A stretch of 28,287 nt of DNA from Lingula anatina (Eukaryota; Brachiopoda; Lingulata; Lingulida; Lingulidae): NCBI RefSeq assembly GCF_001039355.2, contig NW_019775542.1, forward strand, positions 99,454 through 127,740. Direction: 5' to 3'. Numbering within the stretch: the first letter of the stretch is position 1; every line of letters starts with the position of its first letter. This document shows, piece after piece, positions 18,068 to 25,991 of this stretch. A program made the position numbers and the translations under genes. Under the pieces are notes generated by a model. That model was not told the origin of the DNA, made no database searches, and was given only the letters and a program-made list of their open reading frames with translations.

Positions 18068-21000
18068 GTAGAGTATATAAACGTTTGAAATATTTGTAAT
18101 GGCGAGTCGTGTAATCTAGGCACATGTGCAAAGCTTTGTAGCTTGGTCATAAGATTTTAAATCCAAGTGACTAGATCTGCGACTTTTATCGTTAAGTTAT
18201 GCTATGTACCTTATATTGGTTTTGATAATGCCAAGAAAGAAACCTCGCTGTAGGATTTAAGTTGCCTATCATTGATTTTGCACATTAATTTTGCAGCAAC
18301 GTCCCTTCGATGATGTCAGCAACACATTTGATAGAACCATGGGCGGCCAAGTAAAAAAGTCGAAAAAGGGGAATTTTTCCGACCCAATAAAATGTGCCAA
18401 CAATGAAAATGAGGAACATTCATCTCGCATTCCAGTTAAGGCCAGAACCGAGGTGACTAAAAAAGGTAAATTATTTTTTATGGTTCTATTTGCGAATTCA
18501 GTGCTGTTAAATAATTTTTTTACTAAGTATATTGAAATGTGTAGTTGCCAACATGAAAACATATCTTCATTTGTATTAAACTTTTGTTTAGCGTCAGGTA
18601 AACCACGACTGACAGAGAAAACCAAATCCAGGGAGTTTTTTGTCCCAGTCCCCAAAAGGTTGGAGACAGGTAATTTGGGCAATTTTTAAAAATAAAGTTA
18701 ACATTTTATTTAAAATACTTCTAAAAAGTTTTGCCGCAATGGTTTTTTGTGCCAGTTCCCAAAAAGTCTGAGACAGAAGGTAAATTGGGCAATTTTTTGG
18801 ATAAGAAGTTAACGTTTTATTTTAAGTGCTTTTAAAGTTTGCCGCAATTTTTTCATGGTTAAAGAAGCGAGGGACAAGATGGCTACTCGACATCTTTTCA
18901 AATTTTGTCTCTGAGGGTAGAGGTTCATCTCTAAAAGATGCGAGCGATGAACCTATCTTGTTGCTGTTTTGACTGGTGCTCGCAACATGAACCTGTTTGG
19001 TTCTATATTTCACCCAGTTTAGAATAACTTTACCTTAAATTGATCTATAGCGTCACATGCATGTTGCATCCCCCCCCCCTCTCGACAGGGGTATCTTTAG
19101 CTTGTTACAAAATTGAATGCCTTTCGTTAAATATTGTAGCAAAGGGTACATATCACACAAGTCTGTTACTGCTCGTCCCCTACATCAGTTTTCTATAAAA
19201 ATTCCTTGGAGCTGGCAGTTTCAAGTTGCAGGTGAACCAGATTGTTGTAGAACAAGATCCAATTGCATACCCTTATTATTAAAATTACAATTTCAGATGA
19301 TACTTTTGATCTCAGTTGCTTGAAGCAAGCTTTTCCAATTTCTCGGCCAAATGGCGTCATTGACATCGACGAAGACGAGACGGACTTGTTTCTGTGTAAA
19401 GAATACTCACAGGACGTCGTAAACTATCTGCAGGTAGGAATTCCATTTAGTGTGTGTGTGTGTGTGCGTGTGTGCGTGTGTGAAATTACATCAACATTGA
19501 TTTAAAGCTCCAAAATATCACCCAGTAACGTCACCAGCCGATCAAATGTTTTATATTGACAGTAGTTACTTGGTCTAAACATTAATATCTTCTACAATTT
19601 AGTGTATTTTACCTTGCCGTTGTCCTCTATAATGCCGCTTTAATTGAGTAAGAGAGTGATCAATTTTGAAGATGGTACACGGAGAGGGATTTCATTTCAG
19701 GACCTGGAACACAAGTATAAACTGGGACCAGATTTTCTTGACAACTGTGCGGAGGTCACCCCAAAAATGCGGGAGATTTTAGTGGATTGGCTGCTGCAAG
19801 TGGAGGTTAGTTGAATATGTTAGCAGATGAAATTACGATGAATTGTATAAAAAAGGATGAAAAGGATTTTTATGACTCCACAAACGGAAACAGTCACTAT
19901 AAATTGAAATATCCATACTGACGTACATCAAACATTTGCAAAAAGTCGTTTTGAGACCCACTTAAGTGCAGGTGCTAATATGATGACATCACGAACAAGA
20001 AGTAACATGTGCATAAGCAACTGATATATTTTATTATTGCAACTATCGGTTTGGGACACATTTTAGTGCAGGTGCTAATATGATAAGAAGTAACATGTAT
20101 ATTAGCAACTGATATATTTCTCTATTGCAACTACTTATTAGGTCCACCTTGAGATCCAGTCCCAGACTATTCACATGGCCATTGCGATGCTGGACATATT
20201 CACAAGCCGCAGGAGTATTGGCCTTGACCGCTATCAGCTGCTGGGGATCACCTGCCTCTTCATTGCCGCCAAGTTCGAAGAGAGATTTCCACCCGAGGTA
20301 TATATTCACACAGACCTGTAATTTCATAAAGCCTTTACCAGTGGTTTTTTAATAAATCTGTCTTGAAGTTTACTTTTAAAAACATGATGGGATGGTAGTT
20401 TTTAACTGTTTTATTATTTAAATAAATACCAAGATATAATCTCTATTGAGGATTTGGATCGCTTGGGGTTGGTTGTATCAAGGATTGGTATGCATTTTGG
20501 TGATATACTAAATAGACTCGCTAAATATTACATATTTAATGGCTTCATCACAATTCTTACAGAAGCCCATATTGCAAATGATTTAGAATTTTTCCTTGAT
20601 ATCGTTTTCACACAACCCCGTACAATTTATTGCTCTTTTTGTTTACATGTACACAAACGTTTTTTATTTTACAGATTGACACCCTCACTCATTTGACTGA
20701 CGGATCATACACGAAAGACCAAGTACTTAAAATGGAGATTTTAGTTTTGAAAGTGCTTCGGTTTAGCCTCCACATGCCGAACCCAATGGTGTTTGTTGAG
20801 CGATACCTCAAGGCAGTGCGCGGTTCTGACCAAGATTCAACGGTGAGTGCATGAGACTAACTGGAAAAAGTGAACAAGCTTTATGTAAAATAACGCGGGT
20901 TTTACAATAGTTAATTTTCATTCCATATCTATATTTTTTCATTTACATATATGTACTTTTTTTCTCAAAGAGAATGCATAATGTAAACGCGAATTATCTC

Positions 21001-21914
21001 CTTTTCCTTAAGTTTTGACGATAACAAAACTTCTTGTTCCTTTTATTAAATGGGCTCATAATGCGTCTTTACATGAACATAAATTTCTTATACCTGTTCA
21101 GGTCCGTAACCTGAGCTTTTACTTCATGGACTTGATGTTATCCGACGCAACGTGTGTGCAGTTCTCGTCATCTATGAAGGCAGCCGCAGCCGTCCATCTT
21201 GCTTCATCAATTCTTATGGAAGACAGCGAAAGCAAGTGGGCTCCAAATCTGCGCTATTACAGTACATACGCCCCCTCAGAATTGAAACCATGCATGCAAA
21301 GAATGGCCGTGGCCCTCACACGTGCTGTGAAGGGAAGAAAGATGCTCCAGGTATGTGGCTTGGGAGTCATTTAAAGTTTTACTGATATCACAAAACTATT
21401 GCACATATTTTACGATATTCATTGCTCGGTTTTTGTATTTTTGTTCGAAAAATTTAAAGTAAATTCTATTTGTGGATTGCAGTCTAACATTTTAATCATT
21501 TTTTGTGCTTAAGTATTATTTGATTACCGATAATACATTGAATGGTTGAAGTAAAAATTGATGCATTTATTGGATTTCAGGTTTTTGATAACCGATACGA
21601 GTTGAACATTTTAGTATAAAATATAACTCATTTGAACAACGGATAACTTGGGTAGAGTAGCTCCGACTAATTCAGATCTTTAGAAAAAATATTTTTGTTT
21701 GATTCGCTCTCTTTAGTGTTAACGGGATTAAGGGACTGATTTTGTGGATTATACACAATAGCTTTTCTCTTATTACCAGGGTGCAATGACGAAGTTTAGC
21801 AGCCGAAGTCGCCATGGAGCTGTCGGTCAGATGACTCACCTAGCAAATCACCGAGTGGTCATTTCTTTGGCCGTCGAGGGAGAACCAACGCTGTGCACCG
21901 AGACGTCTGTTTAA
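17966..21914 (+). CDS. G2/mitotic-specific cyclin-B-like protein (9 coding exons)
   Basis: Regulatory subunit of a mitotic cyclin-dependent kinase. Join: 17966-18067, 18297-18465, 18592-18669, 19297-19433, 19701-19805, 20142-20297, 20675-20842, 21102-21350, 21780-21914. All junctions are GT-AG and in phase, giving 432 residues (440 if a 24-base microexon at 18756-18779 is used). The ATG has A at -3 and G at +4. The N-terminus is basic with KKSKKG. Box-entry sequence DLFLCKEYSQDVVNYL matches the LCxEYxxDIYxYL of B cyclins. KMREILVDWLLQVE replaces the family's MRAILVDWL. AAKFEE carries the conserved Lys and Glu of the cyclin-CDK interface. YTKDQVLKMEILVLKVL and LKPCMQRMAV follow in the C-terminal fold. 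Against a typical B cyclin the divergence is considerable, with partial resemblance to A and B3 types, so subtype is less sure than family. Confidence 0.88.
18297..18465 (+). CDS. cyclin coding exon 2: degenerate destruction box
   Basis: Residues 35-90. The exon opens QRPFDDVSNTF, which aligns with the RxxF/LxxI/VxN destruction box (cyclin B3 has an F at position 4 and D at position 6). Here Q occupies the critical first position and an Arg follows at the second. Then come KKSKKG, which could serve nuclear import, and a polar stretch ending VTKK. It exits in phase 1. Confidence 0.75.
18466..18591 (+). other. 126-base cyclin intron without in-frame stop
   Basis: This intron has good GT and AG ends, is exactly 42 codons long, and contains no stop in the coding frame, so retention would insert 42 residues without breaking the protein. 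The would-be peptide is hydrophobic and Cys-containing, unlike its polar surroundings, so splicing is the likelier default. Confidence 0.65.
18592..18669 (+). CDS. cyclin coding exon 3
   Basis: Residues 91-116 of the linker, ASGKPRLTEKTKSREFFVPV then PKRLET, in phase 1 at both ends. The last third of this exon and the following intron bases are copied downstream (see the tandem duplication). Confidence 0.75.
18636..18850 (+). repeat. two-copy ~107-bp tandem duplication spanning an exon end and its donor
   Basis: Bases 18636-18742 (TTTTTTGTCCCAG, PKRLET codons, donor, then intron to GCCGCAAT) are repeated with moderate divergence at 18743-18850 (TTTTTTGTGCCAG ... GCCGCAAT). Both copies keep a GTAA donor. 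In the second copy the T-run plus CCAG reads as a splice acceptor. Confidence 0.9.
18756..18779 (+). CDS. candidate 24-base microexon of the cyclin
   Basis: Lies between a T-rich acceptor (TTTTTTGTGCCAG ending 18755) and a donor (AAG then GTAAAT at 18780). Entering and leaving in phase 1, it adds eight residues, VPKKSETE, between exons 3 and 4, echoing VPKRLET of exon 3. The frame is kept with or without it. Use in mRNA is inference. Confidence 0.4.
19297..19433 (+). CDS. cyclin coding exon 4
   Basis: Residues 117-162: DDTFDLSCLKQAF, then VIDIDEDETD and LFLCKEYSQDVVNYLQ, the N-terminal helix ahead of the first cyclin box. The acidic IDxED stretch before LCxEY is typical of B cyclins. Phase 1 in, 0 out. 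A TG/CG microsatellite (19450-19482) follows the donor. Confidence 0.85.
19450..19482 (+). repeat. (TG)n microsatellite
   Basis: An imperfect TG repeat with CG interruptions in the cyclin intron after exon 4. Confidence 0.9.
19701..19805 (+). CDS. cyclin coding exon 5: start of first cyclin box
   Basis: Residues 163-197, with KMREILVDWLLQVE at the end. In most A and B cyclins the patch is MRAIL; here Glu187 replaces the Ala. Phase 0 at both ends. Confidence 0.9.
19950..20132 (+). repeat. two-copy intronic tandem duplication before cyclin exon 6
   Basis: A segment of about 95 bases (TGAGACCCACTTAAGTGCAG ... TTATTGCAACTA, about 19951-20045) is repeated at about 20049-20132 (TGGGACACATTTTAGTGCAG ... 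CTATTGCAACTA) with a small deletion of the GACATCACGAAC stretch. The second copy runs almost to the acceptor at 20140-20141, so the 3' end of the intron was duplicated. Confidence 0.9.
20142..20297 (+). CDS. cyclin coding exon 6: first cyclin box core
   Basis: Residues 198-249, including MAIAMLDIFTS, DRYQLLGITCLFIAAKFEER and FPPE. Lys241 of AAKFEE is the conserved Lys that contacts the kinase. Phase 0 at both ends. Confidence 0.9.
20675..20842 (+). CDS. cyclin coding exon 7: end of first box
   Basis: Residues 250-305, IDTLTHLTDGSYTKDQVLKM to VERYLKAVRGS, matching the helix-5 and linker sequence of A/B cyclins (TDxxYTKxQVLxME). Phase 0 at both ends, donor GTGAGT. Confidence 0.9.
21102..21350 (+). 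CDS. cyclin coding exon 8: C-terminal cyclin fold
   Basis: Residues 306-388, including NLSFYFMDLMLSD, AAAAVHLASSIL and LKPCMQRMAVALTRAV. This is the second five-helix repeat of the cyclin. Phase 0 at both ends. Confidence 0.88.
21780..21914 (+). CDS. cyclin coding exon 9: C-terminus
   Basis: Residues 389-432, GAMTKFSSRSRHGAVGQMTH to CTETSV, with the TAA at 21912-21914. The start corresponds to the KY-S-rich end of cyclins; the last 30 residues are not recognisable. Confidence 0.8.
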   Translation, partial: GAMTKFSSRSRHGAVGQMTHLANHRVVISLAVEGEPTLCTETSV

Positions 21915-22306
21915 GAAAAAAATTGGTCTGAAACCTGAGACTGTGATATGTGATATGTGATCCCTTCACAATTTAGATGACCTAAGAACAGTTGGATGTA
22001 TCAGTACTTTTCCCAAAAGACACCAGCAACTGTTTATATTTGGAAAGTGCGTATATTTCGCTCTGCAAAACTGTCCTTTATTGCGCCAATGTATTTATAT
22101 AGGACATCTTTATGTTCCACGTTTTAAAATGTTTTCACGTTTATTTTTGTATTGTGTTGTATTGTGCGTTTGTATTTTCAGTTTGTATTATTTTGAATTA
22201 TAAAAAGTGTATTTATGTATTGGCATAGGAGTTTTTATACTTTTCTCCTTGTCATGTTACGTGCCTTATAAAAGTTATTTTTACATTTACATTTACATTT
22301 CTATCA

Positions 22307-22312
22307 AATAAA
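22307..22312 (+). promoter_or_regulatory. polyadenylation signal of the cyclin gene
   Basis: AATAAA about 390 bases after the cyclin stop, in AT-rich 3' untranslated sequence with a TTTACA-repeat just upstream. Confidence 0.65.
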
Positions 22313-22329
22313 ATTTTATGTTATAGGCA

Positions 22330-23769
22330 AAGGTCTTTTTTGTCATTCATTCAGCGTTAAATGTTAACACGAGTCGTAAAGGCACAACCCATACACCTAT
22401 CGGCGAGTGATAAAATTCTTAAGGCGTTGAAAAAAAATGGACGTGCTTGGATACGAATTGGTTACCCTATGATAACAACACCTGCGGAGACGAAATCCCT
22501 ATTGTCGTTACACCTCGTCCCCAGCCCACCTCTATTAACATACTACATACAACCATCTCTACTGAACGTGCAGGCAAACCAGAACAATGGGGTGATTAAG
22601 CAGGAGTTAGAAAAATTGGTATTCGACCTCCCTCCCGGAATTATACTGGCATATCATAAAAGGCCAAACTCTTCGTTCTGTTAGGACTTTAAAAAAAAAC
22701 TCGTTTCGTGCTTCTCTCGCCTCAAGAAGGGCGTCATACCGAGTTTCCAGCTTTTTTCAGTTTATTTTAAGTTAGTTCATTTAATTCCCACATAAAATGA
22801 CAAATATGAAACTGGCAAAGCAATCATTGCGTGCGTCGGTCATACGGCTTTGCTATCGGTTTGCATGGTAACAATCACTTGTATGGTTTCCCTTTTGCAA
22901 CCTGAGGAAAGTCATCGAGTGACGTGTGTCGACAATGAAATTGATCTGGCCTTTAGATACGCGGTCTTGAAGACACGAAAAAGTAGAAATTGACATCTGT
23001 TAATGATTTTACATGGTTCTTGCATTTCGTGCCATTTACTTTTCTAAAATGTCCTTAATATTTAGGCAACTGAATTTTATTAAGAGTCATTCAGGTTATT
23101 ATTTTGCTGCCTTGGTCATTACGCAAAGAACAAAAATTTAGTAGAATAGAGCCGTATGAACTTTCGACTCAATTGATTCTTGTTTTTATAACTTAAATTT
23201 TTAATCTTGAAAGACGTGGCAGCTGCAAAATCCGTTGGACTTTAACAAAGAACATATGAATTATCCACAGTTACAGAATATAAAATTTATGAATGCCGAA
23301 TACCCAGCGTTCAATCGATATAATAATTCCAAAGGATGGTTTTCTTGATAAAAATTTTCGACAGCGCAAGGTTACCTGTGTCAGTTGCTTAATTTCAAAT
23401 CAATGCTGACAATCTCAGACCTGGGAAGTCTCCTACTTACTATTATATATTTATTAAATAATTCAGAGATATATTGACTGATACGTCTAGTGCGTGTTTA
23501 ATTACGTTTGTAATGCAATATATTCTTCATGACATCTTCCAACAGAAATAGCCTTTGTTGCCAGATATCTAAGCCTTAAAATCAGTGGCTCAATTAGCCA
23601 GTTGAAAATCACTTCTCGCTATCAACAGTTAATTCTGCGAAGCACACTGTGCGGGAGGGGGGGGGGGTCAACAGCGAGCCGCCTGCTTCCCTCCGACGAC
23701 GACGCCGAATTGGGGTTTCAAACGTTTATTCATCGTTTCTCTTTTTTCATACAAATACAAGGGAATTTA
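22330..23769. other. intergenic region between cyclin and MITE
   Basis: AT-rich DNA. An open frame of 107 codons at 22361-22684 has no recognisable domain and begins within about 50 bases of the cyclin polyadenylation signal; I do not call it a gene. A G-run at about 23652-23668 is the only other notable tract. Confidence 0.6.
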
Positions 23770-23774
23770 TACTC

Positions 23775-23948
23775 CAGACCCGTAGCCATTGAGGGGGTGA
23801 GGGTCGGGGAGTTTCGAAAGAACCCCCTTTCGCTGAGAAAAGGTCCCCTCTGGGTAAAATTTTATCTGGGTACATGAAGGTTTCATGGTAAAAGGTTCAC
23901 CTTTTCAGAAAAAGCACCCTCCTTTTGAAATTGCTGGCTACGGGCCTG
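23775..23948. mobile_element. 174-bp MITE with terminal inverted repeats and TSD
   Basis: The left end CAGACCCGTAGCCA and right end TGGCTACGGGCCTG are inverted repeats with one mismatch in 14. The element is flanked on both sides by the direct repeat TACTC (23770-23774 and 23949-23953), a 5-bp target-site duplication. It has no coding capacity, as expected of a non-autonomous DNA transposon. I recall ends of the type CAGGCCCGTAGC as common in marine invertebrate genomes, but I do not assign a superfamily. Confidence 0.85.
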
Positions 23949-23953
23949 TACTC

Positions 23954-24726
23954 TATCTCTCTGTACAGATCATACGTTAACATATTTTCCTTTCATCATA
24001 TACAAAACTTTCCATTCTACTTTTCCAATTAAAATTTTAATAATTCCTCATTAGATAATCTCTTCAGGCTTTTGATTACGTCTCTTAAACTGAATATCTG
24101 AAATGATATTTCTGTTATGACAAATTCAGAAAGTTAAAAAATTTCAGTTTGCAGCTGTTATCACGCCATGGAAATTTACTTTTGGGTTTTAAAATTAACC
24201 AATCAACCAAAACCTTGTGACTGTACTAACATTTTCGAAAACAGTTTCGCACTATTAAACGCTGAAGACAATTATACTAGTGCTCAATAACTTTCTATGC
24301 CTTTTTTTCAATAGAATTCACTTAACTTAGATACTAGAAGACCCCAACTTGTAATATCGGTTTTCATGAGATTTCACACGCTTCAAGTAGACAGTTGTCA
24401 TTGAGATTGAGTCGTCAAAATTCATAATCAATGAAGCATTAACTCTGGAGGCAGGGTATTCAGAGATTGGGAAAACTAAATCAGTCTGCTGAAGAGTGCT
24501 TATACATATTCATTTCACCCAACAAGGAAAAGACTCGAGTGCCTGAGCATGAAGAATCGCGTTGAGTCGCCATATGCTTTGATTTTATGGTCGGCTTGGG
24601 CTTAGGTAGTTGTTCTTTCATTAGCAGGGTACAAACACATTTAACTAAATAAAATTTGTCGTCATATATATATAAGCATCTGGTGATTTCTCCGATTTCA
24701 GTCCATAACGGAGGCCGGGAGATTGT
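23954..24726. other. intergenic region downstream of the GPCR
   Basis: AT-rich sequence between the MITE and the end of the minus-strand GPCR, presumably including its 3' untranslated region. No canonical polyadenylation hexamer for the minus strand is evident close to the stop. A short AT dinucleotide tract lies near 24663. Confidence 0.6.
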
Positions 24727-25977
24727 CTATTTGTTACTTTGACTTAATGATGGCGGCGCAGTATTACATCTCCTACGGGGAGAGATCCTCGTCAAACGAT
24801 ACTCCTCACCCATACTTTCCACCCTGGTGTCCACCAGGAGCGCCATATTTGTTGACCCAGCTCCAATGCAATTGTTTGTGCAGGAAAACATTTTGCGACA
24901 TTCAGTCCGAAATTTCTGCCCACTGACGTAATAAAGAACAAAATTAACCGCATGGTTTGTGTACATTAGCATAAGGCCGGTTACGTGGAATAATCTATAT
25001 GCTTCTCTTTGGTCGTCGGTCTTCGGGGTTTGGAGCCAATATGGCATAAAAATCGTATCTATAAATGTTGGAGTCACCAAAAGTAAAAACACCATGGTAA
25101 CGGATAAAAGCATTATGGTCAGCGATCTTGCGGTTCCACGGACCTTCCTGTGACTAACCTCTTGCAGTTTTGTGGAAAAAGACGATCTCTTCAGAGACGT
25201 CCGCAAAGTGACGAGCTCTCTTATTATCAGAATGTTCAGTATGGCCATAGTGGCAAATGGCCCGGCCACATATATGGCTACAATGTACCAAGGTCTAACG
25301 AAGTACCAAAACTGTTCGTAACCCGGAGATGGAAATCCACAAATCGTGTTCTGCTTTTTGTCTGTCAATATGAAATCAGCCGAAGAATTATCGTTGTGTT
25401 CGTATTGCAGTCCTCTTAACCAAAAGACGGGCATTTCTTCGATAGTGACCAAAGACGCTATGGTTAATATTATCCATCGTGCCCTTGGAGCAGTGCACCA
25501 TATCCTTGCTTTCAGAGGCATTGTTATGGTGATGTACCTTTCTGCGGTAACTGCAACCAAGAGCCACGCAGAAAAATCCAGAGAGAAATATAATAAAAAT
25601 ATATGTATCTGACAACTGAGACCATCGGCACTCAACTCTCGAATATCCGTTCCAGTGTAGACGCGGAATATGTGCCTGATCAAACCAATCCAAATTGCCG
25701 CTAAATCCACGGCTGCAAGAACTGCCAAATACATCCCGATAGAAGTTCTTCTCATATTGCCGCGAATCATGACAAGAAATGAAAGAGTGTTGCCGGCGGT
25801 TCCGATAACTAAAAGGATGGGCGGGAATGTCAACCACAGGTATGAAGTGATTTTTCCTTTTAACGAATCATTTAGCCTACCGGATGGTTCATAGGTGAAA
25901 AATTCGTCCAAAGCCATTGCACGTATAACGATTGACGTTGCTCGTAAGTTAGCTTTGCAATGATCAATGCTGTTCAT
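24727..25977 (-). CDS. class A (rhodopsin-like) GPCR, FMRFamide/peptide-receptor type, single exon
   Basis: A 416-residue seven-transmembrane receptor in one uninterrupted exon. The start is the ATG at 25977; the open frame extends seven codons further only through a TTG. Asn63 (GNTLSFLVM) is position 1.50 and Asp91 (LAAVDLAAI) 2.50. Cys122 and Cys213 (TICGF) are placed for the TM3-ECL2 disulphide. ERY (146-148) stands for DRY, NFVLY (345-349) for NPxxY, and the CWxP of TM6 is replaced by FLLLVTPTF. DFSAWLLVAVTAERYI and NFVLYYVSGQKFR are typical of invertebrate neuropeptide receptors usually annotated as FMRFamide or thyrotropin-releasing-hormone receptor-like. N-glycosylation sequons occur at Asn36 and Asn197, and CRKMFSC suggests palmitoylation after TM7. 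It would signal through a G protein at the plasma membrane. The ligand is unknown. Confidence 0.88.
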   Translation of the reverse strand: MNSIDHCKANLRATSIVIRAMALDEFFTYEPSGRLNDSLKGKITSYLWLTFPPILLVIGTAGNTLSFLVMIRGNMRRTSIGMYLAVLAAVDLAAIWIGLIRHIFRVYTGTDIRELSADGLSCQIHIFLLYFSLDFSAWLLVAVTAERYITITMPLKARIWCTAPRARWIILTIASLVTIEEMPVFWLRGLQYEHNDNSSADFILTDKKQNTICGFPSPGYEQFWYFVRPWYIVAIYVAGPFATMAILNILIIRELVTLRTSLKRSSFSTKLQEVSHRKVRGTARSLTIMLLSVTMVFLLLVTPTFIDTIFMPYWLQTPKTDDQREAYRLFHVTGLMLMYTNHAVNFVLYYVSGQKFRTECRKMFSCTNNCIGAGSTNMALLVDTRVESMGEEYRLTRISPRRRCNTAPPSLSQSNK

Positions 25978-25991
25978 ACAGCTACTTTCAT
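25974..25991 (-). promoter_or_regulatory. upstream mini-ORF overlapping the GPCR start
   Basis: On the minus strand an ATG at 25991 opens a five-codon frame (MKVAV) whose TGA overlaps the GPCR start codon in an ATGA arrangement. It could lower translation or work by termination-reinitiation if the transcript begins upstream, but chance occurrence is possible. Confidence 0.4.

Noticed and set aside
22361-22684. 107-codon plus-strand open frame after the cyclin
   Set aside because: No recognisable domain, no splice context, and it begins about 50 bases after the cyclin polyadenylation signal. Chance is sufficient.
23641-23720. G-rich run and adjacent GC-rich sequence as a second transposon
   Set aside because: I could not find matching inverted ends or a target duplication around it.
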